A stretch of 64,000 bases of DNA, taken from Buddleja alternifolia (Eukaryota > Streptophyta > Magnoliopsida > Lamiales > Scrophulariaceae). Position 1 is the first letter of the stretch, and each line of letters opens with the position of its first letter. Location of the stretch: NCBI GenBank assembly GCA_019426215.1, contig CM033402.1, positions 19,597,104 to 19,661,103 on the forward strand, written 5' to 3'. This document shows, in pieces, positions 22,520 to 34,509 of this stretch. Made by a program: the position numbers and the translations under genes. The notes under the pieces are model-generated. The model made no database searches and was not told the origin of the DNA. It saw nothing but the letters and a program-made list of their open reading frames with translations.

Positions 22520-24733
22520 CTATTTCTGTTTAGGTACCCATTGTTGCTTGGGTCCTTTAACATTAGTAACATTGTTAGTTTGAATTAGAACTTTAGGAAC
22601 CCATATTTGCCTAGTCTTCATTGTAGGAATATTGGCCTTTTTGGGTTTCACATTGTGATGTGTGTACTTTTTGGATGTATAATAATATCCTTGATTATAA
22701 TAACAATCATAATCATAGTCATAATCATAATCATGACAGTATCGATAATATGATCTTGACTGTCTTGGTTATTGACGCTGATATTTCCTTGGCACTGGCT
22801 TGGGTTGCACTTTTGGTGCTGGACACTCAGCGCTTGATTCACAGTTGTCAGTCTTATCTTTAGCTTTTTGAGCGTTTGGATAAACCCGTCTTTGTAAATC
22901 AATTGCCTTAGTTTTACCCTTGCCTGAGTTAGTTTTGACTTTCTCATTTGGCCTCTTACCATTGTCACTTGGTTCATTTTGAGTTTGACCTTGTGAACCT
23001 TTTTCAACAAAGATAACACCCTTTCCTTTGTTGTTTGTTGTAACATTAGATTGATTGGATTGTTTACCGAGTTTATCGCATCCTAAATCGGTCTTCTCAC
23101 CAAATAATCTGGTTACTTCAGTCACATTATCCAGCTGTCTAGAGGCTTTTGATAATGATGAGATGAGCTGCTATGATTTGGCAAGTCTAGCGATCAAATC
23201 AGCTTCTCTCTTGACTATTATATCAAGATCACCTTTTAATTGAATAACTTCACTCTCAAGCGATTTGTTTTTTTCAATGCACTGTTGCTGAATTCGCAAC
23301 TCTGCTCTGAGTGTTACTTTATCTTTAGTGAGTGATGAAATAATAGTGAGATCATTTTGATATATTTTGGCAGCTTCTTGACATTCATTATAGTATTCTC
23401 TGACTTTGTCAAGTAATTCATCATAAGAAAGAGGAATTGATAATTCATTGATTACCTCAGGAGACGCTTCATCATCTCTGGCCATGAGACATATGAGCGC
23501 TGAGTCATCTAATGGCTCATCATCATCACTACTTTCGTCTGATGATTCTAAATCTTCAGGTGCGGATGCTGGTTCTGATTCCTCTAGCAAACCTTGTTGC
23601 CGAAGGTTGCTCCTGAATTGGTTTCTATCCAAGTAATCCTGCCTTGAGAGCTTGGATACGTTTGGATAAGGGCAATTTACCTGGTAGTGCCCTGGTTTCC
23701 TGCAATTATAACAAAGATTAGTTTTCATCTTTTGTTCATTTGATAACCTTGCAGTGTGTGGCTTTGAGACCACGGGTGCTGAGAGATTTTGAGTAGACGC
23801 TTGATATTGAACAGGCGCTTGGGGTGAAGGAGCAGAATACTGAGGCGCTTGGTACTGTTGTTGTACTGGATTGGGCGCTTGATATGAACTTTGTCCTTGA
23901 TTATTGAAACCCTTTCCTTTCTTTTCATATCTCAAGAACTTCCTGAATCTATTCAGCAAAGCCAACTCTTCTTCCTCATTGATATCTGAATTCTTTCCTT
24001 TATTACCCGATTTGCCCTTGATTGATGCAATAAGCGCTCCAGATTCAATCACTGGACTACTCACAATATCACTGGCAGAATTCAACTAGAACTCAAATGC
24101 TTTTAGTTTTGAAAAGGCGTCTTCTGGAGTTAGAAGATCCAGCATATTTGATTCTCTCATAGCGGTTGTCTTCATCAAGAATTTACTTGGTAAGCTTCTA
24201 AAGATTTTGACCACCGTTTCTCGGTTCTGTAAATCCATTCCCAACGATGTAAGTTCTGTAACTAGAGCTGTAAATCTTATATCCAATTGCTCTAACGTTT
24301 CATTGGGTAACATCTTAAATCCATTAAACTTTTCCTTGGCAATGGAAAGTTTGTTTTCTTTGATTTGGGCTGAGCCACCACAAATCGTAGCCAACTTATC
24401 ACATATTTCTTTAGTGGTTTTGCAGGATTTGATTTTGTTAAATAAGTTGTCATTATCACCAATAGCCGTATATAGAGCGTTACGTCCAACATTGTCCAAG
24501 TTAGCTCTTCGACGCTCATCTGGAGTCCATTCTTGTTTTGGTTTTTCAACGTAACCATCGGTAGTTTCTTCTGTGGCTCCAGGTGCTCTTGTGATAACTT
24601 TATATATTTTGATTGGCCCATCTGAAATGATATCGCACATGTCATCATCACATGAACAGAGATATGTAAATGCTTTGACTTTCCATGTGTCATAATTTGA
24701 TTCGTTCAGCTTGGGAACTTTAGCAAATGCCAT
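22520..24733 (-). pseudogene. gag: gag of the Sirevirus-type element, three nonsense codons
   Basis: One frame of 738 codons from ATG at 24733 (MAFAKVPKLNESNYDTWK) to the TAG at 22522-22520. The first about 215 residues are the Copia gag (UBN2-type) fold. Then follow a Q/A/P-rich linker (YQAPN...), a CX2CX4HX4C zinc knuckle near residue 340 (CYNCRKPGHYQVNC), an acidic serine run, a coiled-coil region, a lysine-rich part and a Tyr/Asp-rich repeat before the end. Internal stops are TAG at 24088-24086, TAG at 23173-23171 and TAA at 22771-22769. At the first two, the related copies at 48957 and 49794 have Glu codons, so they are single-base changes. Gag forms the particle and packages RNA. The final TAG is also present in the related element at 50582. 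Confidence 0.9.
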
Positions 24734-24823
24734 TTTTAAATTTTAAAAAAAAACTAGATTTTTGAAAGAAAAAGATCTAAACAAGCAGTTATGCTTGGAA
24801 ATTTTAAAATTTCAATTTTAACC

Positions 24824-24835
24824 GCTCTGATACCA
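24824..24835 (-). promoter_or_regulatory. Primer-binding site for initiator tRNA-Met
   Basis: Minus strand TGGTATCAGAGC, two bases after the 5' LTR end. This is the standard tRNA-iMet primer site of Copia elements. Confidence 0.95.
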
Positions 24836-24837
24836 CT

Positions 24838-26380
24838 TGTTGGTCCCAAGTGGCATACGAAAGGGTTTAGAAGGGGGGGGGGTTGAATAGACCCTGAAGT
24901 CTTTTTCGACTCCAAAAAGGTTTCGTATTAAAAAGGTTTTGGACGCTTGAAATGTGAACGCTTGACTGAGCGTTTACTTAGAAATATAGACGCTTAGGTT
25001 AAGCGTCTGATGAAGACTGTTTTTAGAGAGTTAACTTAGACTTCAAGATTTGAATACTTTAACCGAGTGGGTTTAAGCGTTCAGTTCTTTAATCAGTGTT
25101 AGCACAGTGGAAGGATTTTTCTAGTCTTCTTTTGAAAGCTTTACCGTCACCAGAAGTTTCTTAGTTGCTTGGCGTCTGATTGTATTTTACTTAATCAATT
25201 TATGAAATGATATGATATGAAAGAATTGACTGAAAAGTAAATAACACAATATTTGTAAGGTTCGTTGGGTGATGTAATCCCAACTACGTCCTTCTTCTCC
25301 TTGAACACTTGGAGGCAATCCTCTAAAGTGATTCTCAAAAAATCACACAGAATCTTCTACACAATAAGGAGAGATAGATGTCGATGACTTGAGCTCCTTG
25401 ATCACACAAATTTCTGCTCCAAATCACTTCAATCTCCTTGCTTCTTTCACCCAGAAATGATGCAAGTATCCAACTTCGACTTCACACAGATCGCGAGGCT
25501 TGGATGGGTTTTTCTAAAAGGTTTGTTTGATTTTGATGAAGTTCAAACAACTTGGAAATATCTCAGTAGGAAAGTGGTTTCTTCGAAAAGAATGTTTGAG
25601 ATGTTTGTTGACTGTCTCAGGATTGAAGAAAAGCAGAGGAAATGTTTTCTTGAATATTCTGGCTTTTCTGAGAGTTTAAGGAATGAGACTTCAATGCAAC
25701 AGCAATTAGACTTGAAGATTAATTGTTCTCTCTGTTTGGCTTGTTGTTGAAGTCCTATTTATAGGCATTCTTGGAGAAAGTGTCCGTTTGACACATGCAC
25801 AGACGCGTGTCTCTCACTTCCACGAGTGAACAACTTTTGTCCTTTTTCCTGAAAATCTGCTGCACAAAAGTTGGTGCTGCAGTCTGAGATAGTTGACAGT
25901 CCAATAGGGTGGCTTCTCCGTACGTCTGAAAGTGCTTATCACATTTAATACTCTTATCAGCATTTAATGCATTTGAATTAAATACCCGTTGGTACTTAAT
26001 GCTTTGAGAATATTTGCATTAAACTCCTTCTGGACTTAGAAATAAATTCAGGTGAAATTACTTCTGTCCCATAAGGAAACGCTTGATGTAGCTGGTCAAT
26101 TGGACGCTTGGAGACTTTTATATCTTCTTTCAGAAATCAGGCGCTTGAGTCTTCGAACTTTACTACTGATAAACTCACTCAGAAATTATCAGACGCTCAG
26201 CCTAAGACTACTTAGCCTAACAATCTAAAGTAAAATAAAACAAAGCCTAATAGGCCTATTACAAAACTAACGCTTCAAAACTTATACAGATTTTCTACTA
26301 AAATCAAACTTACATATTTTGGGGTCTAACACAAAGTCCTAATTGTCATCATCAAAACATCTAACATGAAATTCCTAACA
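24838..26380 (-). repeat. 5' LTR of the Sirevirus-type element
   Basis: 1543 bases, starting TGTTAGGAATTTCATG at 26380 on the minus strand and ending CCAACA at 24838. A single-base difference in an internal run lets a 97-codon ORF (25457-25750) stay open here; it is split in the other LTR and is not a gene. Confidence 0.95.
25754..25765 (-). promoter_or_regulatory. TATA box of the Sirevirus-type 5' LTR
   Basis: CCTATAAATAGG on the minus strand, about 620 bases into the LTR. The same core occurs in all the related LTRs here (near 1703, 13462, 43680). It probably marks the U3/R region. Confidence 0.7.
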
Positions 26381-26385
26381 GGTTT

Positions 26386-27409
26386 CTTCTACCCGTTGGT
26401 TATAAATACTAGATCAGTTCTGTAGGGTTTGACACACGAAATAGCAGACAAAAATACACATAGAGTAGGGCCCTAGTGCGGTTTAGATTTAGTTTTTACA
26501 TATTCATTAAGATCTACACAAACCCTTGAAGGTGAAGAAATCAAGAAGTATGGAAGGAATGAAGATCAAAGTTCAAACATCAACGTTAATAGGGAGTTTT
26601 CTTAGATTAGATCTATATTTGTCTATGAATATAAATCTTTCTTTGTTTTTCTATTTTTTATATTTCTTGACGAATTAGATTTTTCGAACTAAGGCCATGT
26701 TTAGGTTAAATTATGAGATGTGAGTTATAAATTGCGTTTTTCATATTAATTCCATTGTTGCTTTGTGTTATAATCTTGTTCTCCATGTTCACATGATTAG
26801 CTACCATATGTAAGATTTTATACTTAAATTATCTGTTCAGGAGAAAGTAATTTAAGGTGCAAAAAGGATTAATAACATCTTCTAAGTTCGTTTTACAATG
26901 CCGGATGCTGTTAGCCGGGTTTATTTGGAGGGATAAATCTGAATAAATCTGGGGAAAATTCTAGTGTTTAATTCATGCAGTAGAGATTGCTACACCCAAT
27001 CTAGTATAACTTATCATGAGCGAGGGATCCGCGTGATAATAATCTTACGGAATTTTCCACCTTAGCAACATAAGTCTAACAATATGAAACCGTGATTTTA
27101 ACAAGAATTGATTAATTTATGGCAACACATGTGTCTTAGTTGCTCTCTTCCATTGCTATCTTGGTTTTGACATCTTGTTTCTTGTATTTTGCTTCCATAA
27201 TATTTTAGCTAATTCTTGTTTTAGTTTATTTTATTGCTTTTAAAATCTTTAGATCTTTAATTTTAGTTTATGTTCTTGCTTGCATTAATTTCTCATAAAA
27301 CTAAAATACAAGTCTCCGTGGGTTCGACATCTCGGACTTAATTGTCCACTTAATTACTACACACGACCAGTCCTCTTGCTGTAAAAACACGTAGAGTTCT
27401 ACCGTGTCA
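26386..27409 (+). repeat. Athila-like 5' LTR, second part
   Basis: Continues the LTR after the inserted Sirevirus-type element and ends CTACCGTGTCA. Matches 41824-42118 and 55564-56282. Confidence 0.85.
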
Positions 27410-27415
27410 AGGTTT

Positions 27416-27432
27416 TGGCGCCGTTGGCGGGG
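27416..27432 (+). promoter_or_regulatory. Primer-binding site, tRNA-Asp type
   Basis: TGGCGCCGTTGGCGGGG follows the 5' LTR by six bases. It differs by one base from the TGGCGCCGTTGCCGGGG site usual in plant Gypsy elements such as Athila/Tat. Confidence 0.85.
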
Positions 27433-28482
27433 ATTTGTTTAATTTTAGTTGTTGATTTTGTTGCAATTTTTAATTTTTTTGTACTTTTCTTTTCAGGTTT
27501 CAAGCTATGATTTCTTTTCGTCGTTCGGACTTTGGTTTTGATCGTATCGACATACCCATACCCTCCTACCGTCACAATCAAGGCCCGAGACAAGGAAATT
27601 TTCAATAAGGCCAAGTGGAAATTCCTGTTGTGGAGGAAGAATCTGATAACCTCTTGGAAGAGATTCACCTTATGGTGAAAGATGTATGTTTTGGAATAAA
27701 GGAGATGAGTTTTCAAATAGAGCAACAATCAAGCATCATCTATCAAGAGCACCCGAAACATTGCCGAGTGAAACTGATGAGAATTTGAAGGAAAATACAC
27801 CACCGTGACTTTGAAGGAAAGAAAGTTGGAAAATTCAGAAATTCCATGCCTGCACAGCACATCCGAATGTGACCCTTCTAACATTCGAACGTTCAGAACA
27901 ATTGCTGAGGACGAGATGTTACTGAACATGACGCCCCAACATGCAGAGGTTGACGTTGGAACATCTGTGGTTGACTCCTCCGACATTGTGCATTCGACTT
28001 CTATCTTTTTTGAGCCCTTTGACATTCCTTCACCTTTTCCCTAGCTACAGGTAAATCGGTACTCGATACCGATGAGGATAAGTTATCAATGAATATAGAA
28101 GATGATATGGTTAATTTCGATAACTATGAGGTTTTTGAGCATCCAATTGATTTTGATTGATGCTTTTGATCCTTTTAGTGTTGAGCACTTTCAGAAAAAA
28201 CGAGCCAATAATCTTCTACATCCCTACATCATGGATTCCAAGTATATTAAGGTGATGAGTGAAGAAAATCGAGAAGTTATCTCTAGCTTTGAGGAAAGTC
28301 CACACATTCATCCGATGCATGGGTAAAATACGATAATTGAAGTGATGATGGACAGTACAAAAATTCATGAGTAGATGATTGCTTGGTCAAAACCTAGGAT
28401 ATGTATCACAAATAATTGGCCAATCTTCACTCCAAATGGCCAAAAGTTGAAGTGATACCCGACAGTGGATTGGAGAACGAAC
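27433..28482 (+). other. Athila-like interior, 5' part (possible gag leader remnant)
   Basis: An ATG at 27507 opens a 33-codon frame (MISFRRSDFGFDRIDIPIPS) that stops at 27606. The same frame continues with further acidic text before losing coherence. It may be a degraded gag start. No zinc knuckle, protease or RT was seen. GTTCGAACGT-like motifs recur near 27885. The region ends at CGAAC (28478-28482), the target of the next insertion. Confidence 0.45.
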
Positions 28483-29631
28483 TGTTGGGAATCCTAAAAA
28501 ATTTAAAATATATCCGGATTCCCAAAGCCAAGATCAATTCGTTACCTTTTTCGCGTATTCAATCAATCATCGCGAATCTTCGTTCAACAGTCCACGTGTC
28601 CCATTTCTAGATAATCACGCATTGGAATTGACTCCGGAAATGTCCATCTTTTTTCTCCGGGGCGGCTAGATGAGAGAGAGTGGAAGAGAATTTATTTTCT
28701 CTGTGTTGTATTTCTGGTGGAGGAACTGAGTTATCTATTCTCTTGTCTTTAGAGCTTGTGTTGGAGGATTAAATAAATCCTCCAACTAAAGCCCACCAAA
28801 CACACGCCTATTAAGGCCTAATTGGACTTCTATTGGGCTATGTTGACTTAGTCAACTTAGCCCAATTAATTTAACCCTCTAATATTTAATCTAATTAAAT
28901 ATACACAGATTAAATTAATATTCTAATTAATTAATTAACTAAATAATTAATTAACATCATAGTTGACCTAGTCAACATAATTAATTTAATACCTTGTTTA
29001 ATCCAATTAAACAACTAATTAAATTAATTCGTCCAATTAATTAATTCCTCATTCCAATGGACAAATTACCAAAACGTCCTCCAAATACAACAACGATTTT
29101 TTCGTCTATCCTATAGCGCGACTCTCGGTTCGTCTCGATTGGCAATGGGAGGATGCCAAAGGATGTGGGTGACACCTAACCAGCACCATGACCCCACATC
29201 GTTGCCCAACCGAGTACGAAATGACTATGTCATTACGAACCTCTAGATTATGAATACTGCATGAGTATAAGCCTTTCATTGACGTATCCCAATCAAGTGA
29301 GAGTCATGAAATATGTCAAACTCACATGACTTAATGCTTTGCTCAAGTATCATAGTAATATGAGATTACCGAACTACCCTCAGTGTCCAACATGGGTTAG
29401 TTCATGAGCACTGGCCAGAGACTTTAATCTCATTTACCTATGATCGCACAGGATACTTTTCGTTTACTTTCGAGACAGTGAATTCCATTTTGCTAACCAG
29501 TTATGACTGCTACTTGCCCATCAAGCCACACTTCGTGGTTGACCCCACCAACTGGTGAATTGGATCTAACTACTCTAATGACAGACTTGATGTCACAAGC
29601 ACATCTTCAACTTGATTACTCAGGTCAAAGG

Positions 29632-30110
29632 TGTTGGGATCTCGGTACAAACCCCCGGGGACGCCGGCGCAGCGGAAGGTATAAATTTAAAAATAAAGCG
29701 GCATCCCCGAAATAAGGGCTAGGTAGACACTGTACCATTGGATTCAAAACTATCCTAGAGATAAGTTTTCTTGTGTTTACCTCTTGAAGACCAAAAAGCA
29801 GCAATGTCTTTTTAAGCAACTCCCTACTACACCTCTCCGTGTGGATTTGCCCTAGTGCCCCAAGTGTTGCGCCTCTAAGTTTATCCACACCTTAGCTCGT
29901 ACCCTCGATTATCTCCACTAGTGCTAGCAAGGAGAATATCGAATCTTGGCTTTTGAGAAATGGATAGGAATATATATTTAGTGTTCTTCGTATTCAACAC
30001 ATGAGTTGGAAGAGATGCAGAGGAAGAATTGAAACTTAAAACCCTTTTGTTTTTATCTTATGAAAAACTCTTCAGATAAACTTAATTTTTTTTTGATTAA
30101 AAAAAACAAT

Positions 30111-30142
<32 letters not shown>

Positions 30143-31804
30143 GGTACACGGCCCACACACACATACACACTTAGTGTGTGTGTTCACACTCACTAAAAAA
30201 ATGTGTGTGTATATATATATATATATATATACATGTTATTTTATTTAGTTTCCATTCTTTCTCAAACTCTCTTCCTTAATTAATTGGATATCTTTCCAAC
30301 TAATAAGATATTTCCACATCTATCCAATAAAATCTTTTCCATATAATTAGTCAACTAACTAATTAATTAGATCTTACCCTATCTATTATATTTATCCTAA
30401 TATATTCATAAGATCTTTCCATATCAATTAGTTACCTCATTAATTAGAACAGATCCTATCAAATATATTATAAGATAGATATATTAAATATATATTTATT
30501 TATATAGACTTGGTGAACATGATAAAATCCTCCACCAAACTCATGCACATACACGCCTAGCGTGTATTATATATATAATTATTTTCCTTTCACATATTAC
30601 TTAATTAGACCACTAATTAATTAACTAGTCTTTCCGAACTTAATATTCCAATATTAAATTATAAGACTTTTATTAATTAAGACCACTTAATTACTTTATT
30701 CCTTTTCCCGATTAATTAATTTCAATTAATTAATCTTTCCATTAATTCACAAAGAACTAATTAGCCAATAGGTACTACACTAAGTATTGTGTGTGACCCC
30801 TTAGGCTCATTAACAAGCTAGCAATAAGTCCTTCCATACGCTAGATTAATTATTTATAACAATTAACTAGACATTGGATTAATTTCACCAATTAACCCAA
30901 GGCACCTATCGGTCGTGGTTCGATGTCTAGCAACATCGCTACGACTTCCTAGATGTGAATGATGAAAATGCAAACCTATCCAGATTTCGATCTTTGTGTG
31001 AGTCGATTCCTTCCATCTTTTTCCCGTTTAAGACCTAGGGTTTGGCGACGGTCAAAACCCTAATAGCCTCGGAAACTATGGCAATGTTGGTTCCACTAAT
31101 GACCCGGTCTTCTAAGTAGGGATCACCAATCCCTCTTATAAGACAATGCTCTGGCCAGTACCTTTTTGATCATTCAGCTTCACTCAATAGCATAGGAAAT
31201 ACCGAGTACTTATGACCTTGGATGAATCCCTTCGGACTATCACTTGTTCCGTTGTACTACCAGACTATACCCAACATACACTCCGTATGACTCTCCTGGA
31301 GTGCACGTGCATATCAAAGCAGAGTGGGTAGTACCCTTTCCAATGACATCTCAGGTCTAAGGATTATCTCACACTACAAAACCGAAGGACGCCAAGTTCG
31401 ATATCACCAATGAGGAATCCTTGCGGGGCCATTCAATTCTGTAATCAAAGTATGAATCTTCATACATGTATTGCCATACAAGCCATTGACAATGGAACAC
31501 ATCGATCTCTTGGGAGAGTTACATGCATGAACAAATCTTGGCGAGGCCAGTGATATCCCACATCTCACATCCTCTATGACTTGGAACGTATATTTAGGAT
31601 TACGGTCTTTGAGAGCATTCCATAGGTATCCCAAACACTCCTCTAACCATATATATGTAATTCATGGGATCTTTATCTATACTCGTCGAGTAGTCGACAA
31701 TAAATAAGCATTCTATAATTGGTTTGATATAATCTAAATGATAAGACTGACATAGAGTTAATGTCCAAGCCAACAGATGGCTTGCTGGGCACATAACACT
31801 TTCA
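29632..31804 (-). repeat. 3' LTR of the gag-only element
   Basis: Matches 37009-39189. Contains CA, TG and TA microsatellites at 30111-30232 and an 87-codon minus-strand ORF (to 29888) also open in the partner LTR. Confidence 0.9.
30111..30232. repeat. CA/TG/TA microsatellite pair within the LTR
   Basis: (AC)n then (AT)n, about 50 bases of spacer, then (GT)n then (AT)n: an imperfect inverted repeat. The partner LTR has the same layout with different lengths at about 37523-37635. Confidence 0.85.
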
Positions 31805-33672
31805 ATATCAACTCCCATAGAATAAGGCCTTCTTTTCAAGAGGATACTATACATGAGCAAGCCGTGACGAGACATTGATATCCCATTTTCTCATAGTCTC
31901 TATGGGTTCCCACACAGGTCCATTGTCCAGTGACTTATTGATCACGACTGTTACTCAAGGGTTTTGGTGAAAGGGGTTTGCCACGTTTTCGTCGAGTTGA
32001 CTTGTTCCACTCGAACGTCGACTCTGATAAAATAATCTCTCAGATTATTCACTTTGCTATTAGGTATGTCTAGATAGTAGGTGAGACCTTTGCTCCTTTT
32101 TAAGAGCTTACACCTTTATTGATAATCATAGTACTTATGTCCTTGATATTTGATTGGAAGAACCTCATAGGTTCACCTATCTAACAACCTTTTATCACCA
32201 CATTCTTAGGCATGATTTAAATGGTAGAGTTAGCCTCTATCTCTTCTTAAGAGACGTCCTAAGCTTGTTCTTTCCCATTTGGCTTAAAACAAATCCTTGA
32301 TCATCACTTAAGTTCATGTCTTAAGACTGGAGCTTCTAGTTCTAGTTTTCCCATGTTGTTATCCAATGAACAACACCAATCCAATCTAATGGATCACATA
32401 GGAGTTTGACTCTTAACACCAATTTAAACTCATAGAATTGCATGTACCTTTCGGTTATGCTTTACATGAAGAGTTACTTTTTAATTCTTCCGTGTTGAGC
32501 TTAGTCAACATATTATCTATGTGTTTGGACAGAAAAGGATTATGGCAACCCAATGGCCCGCACATATTGCTATATCGTGCAATTCGGGTGCTATTCTCTT
32601 TTAAGCCCATATCAAAAATTGAGATGATGATCACATGTACGTTACTTACGTAACGTTGCTAACAAATGATACTAACAAGCCAGTTGTATATCTATTAACC
32701 TTTAGAACTTATGTTTAGAAAATATTCAATCAGTAGATCGTTCTTTGAAGCACTTACGCTGTACGTCGGCTTCCATTACTTGTCAAGTTTTTTTCACTTT
32801 CGTCATACTCCCCATCAAAATTTTCGTCTCAAAGGGCATGGAACTTGTGTTCATAGGTTTACAGGTTTACTAGTCTATTCATTTTATGTACCAGTGGTGT
32901 TTATGTTTATCAAGTCCCTAGTTTTCATTACTATCCTCATTCTTCCATAGAACTCCTTCACTTTGAAGGTAGGATATTATGAAACGATCCTTTTTTTTCA
33001 TTCCAAGGTGTAACGAATACGAGGATACTCGTAAACACAAGACAAGAGGATCTACAATCCTCTATTCCTCCCATTGTATGCTTGACACAAGCAATAACTT
33101 TCACATCCTTGATGTGTGTGGTTTCTATGTCACATCTAATGTGATCATTTCAAAGTTACACTTATTATTCTATGTCTAATAGATTAATATGTTTGCCTAG
33201 GTTATTACCTTGGCAACTAGATCAATGTATACATTTGTTGTGTCATATGAGTCAAATGTTGTGATGATAGCATGTCATAAGAATTAATATCAATGTATAC
33301 ATTTGTTGTGTCATATGAGTCAAATGTTGTGATGATAGAATGTCATAAGAATTAATTGTAGAACCATAAAAAACAAAATGCATTTTAATAAAACATTGAA
33401 TCTCCACCCATAAATCAAGGTGGAGAATATAAATGAGGTTCACAAATTAATTAAAAAAACATCACAAAACATTCTTCAAAACATTGTCTCATAATTTAAA
33501 AAATGACAAATAAATGATTTATTGTCCTTCAGCCTCAGTAGCGAAAAAAGCCTCCTTTGCATCTTCAGGACCACGACCTCATTTCTTTGTTCCTTGCTTC
33601 TTTCCACCATCTGCAATTCATTGCATAAGTGAGTTCCCTAACAGTGTCATGACACTTAAGAAGCACAGTTAA
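31805..33672 (-). other. Non-coding 3' interior of the gag-only element
   Basis: Where pol would be expected there is only AT-rich DNA with short ORFs. It includes a 68-base tandem duplication at 33221-33356. Confidence 0.7.
33221..33356. repeat. 68-base tandem duplication
   Basis: Units 33221-33288 and 33289-33356 (ATCAATGTATACATTTGTTG...) are nearly identical. They differ at few sites, one being CATGTCATAA versus AATGTCATAA. Confidence 0.9.
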
Positions 33673-34509
33673 CTAACAAGTTAACTTTACAACAAATGTA
33701 CATCTAGTGTGCTCACGAGGAGGCTCAGGGCATTGATCTTTCTAGTGTCCCTTCTTTTTCCAGTTAAAACATTTCCCACTTTTCCCTTTGACTTTCTTGA
33801 TACCGTCCTTTGCTTGCAGTTTGTTGCCTTTCTTCTTCTTCTTTCTCCACTTGTTATTCTTCTTACCAAGAGTGGGAGATGAAGAAGTGTTAGCAAGCAA
33901 CACAGGCTTAGCTTTCTTGACCGTGGCCTCAGCAGTGCGCAACATGTCCAATAACTTAGGAAGAGTGGCAACCAATTGGTTCATGCTGAAATTCACTACA
34001 AACTGATCGTAGGCAGGAGAGAGCGACTGAAGTACTAAATCAATAGCCAAGACTGGATTTATTGGCACCTCCATATCATTGAGTTTGTTTACCAAGGCAA
34101 TCATTCTCAACACATGGTCGGTGACTGATGTTCCTTCAATCATGCGAGCTCTGAATAACTCGCGAGAGATAGGAAACCTCTCATGGCGTGTCTTAACGCC
34201 GTACAGCTCTTCCAGTGCAACAATGATTTCTGATGCGTGTTCCACAGTCTCAAACTGTCTCTGTAACTCATTAGTTATGGAGGCCAGAATGAGACAACGC
34301 ACATAGTTATCGTCTTTGGACCATTTCTCATTCGCATCACGAGCAGTCCTTGGAGCACTTGCCTCAGGTGCAGGCTCAATAGGTTGAGTTAAGACATAGT
34401 CAAGACTTTTAGATTACAAAACAATCATAAGGTCGCGATACTAGTCAGGGAAGTTCAGGCCATTTAGCTTATTAGTTTCAAGGATTACCGAAAGTGGAGT
34501 TTTAGCCAT
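33673..34509 (-). pseudogene. gag: Copia gag of the gag-only element
   Basis: 279-codon frame from ATG at 34509 (MAKTPLSVILETNKLNGLNF) to TAG at 33675-33673. It has nonsense codons at 34443-34441, 34416-34414 and 33744-33742. The body (ITNELQRQFETVEHASEIIV, VTDHVLRMIALVNKL) is the Copia gag (UBN2-type) fold. A lysine-rich stretch follows, then a zinc knuckle whose second Cys is Trp (CFNWKKKGH). The ancestral knuckle would be CX2CX4HX4C, so zinc binding is lost. Once the particle protein that let the element's RNA be packaged; now dead. Confidence 0.85.

Larger units (their letters stand above)
12538..26380 (-). mobile_element. Sirevirus-type Copia element with gag, pol and a long post-pol ORF (13.8 kb)
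   Basis: LTRs of 1545 and 1543 bases with TGTTAGG...CCAACA ends, an exact target duplication GGTTT (12533-12537, 26381-26385), a tRNA-iMet primer site, a polypurine tract, and gag-PR-IN-RT-RNase H in Copia order. Sirevirus features are the long gag, the protease motif WYFDSG...SRHMTG, the RT text YVDDIIFGS...FEMSMMGEL and an extra ORF between pol and the 3' LTR. The two LTRs differ at about 20 sites by eye (about 1.3%), so the insertion is young, yet every ORF is broken by stops or frameshifts. At 13.8 kb it is long for a Copia element, mainly because of the 4.1 kb post-pol ORF. Confidence 0.95.

Noticed and set aside
22769..24088. TAG codons in gag as evidence of stop-codon recoding
   Set aside because: The related copies have sense codons at the first two sites, and one of the three stops is TAA, so simple mutation explains them. 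Only the boundary TAG is shared.
25457..25750. 97-codon ORF as a gene
   Set aside because: It lies wholly within the Sirevirus-type 5' LTR. The same place in the other LTR is split by a one-base change, and no domain is seen.
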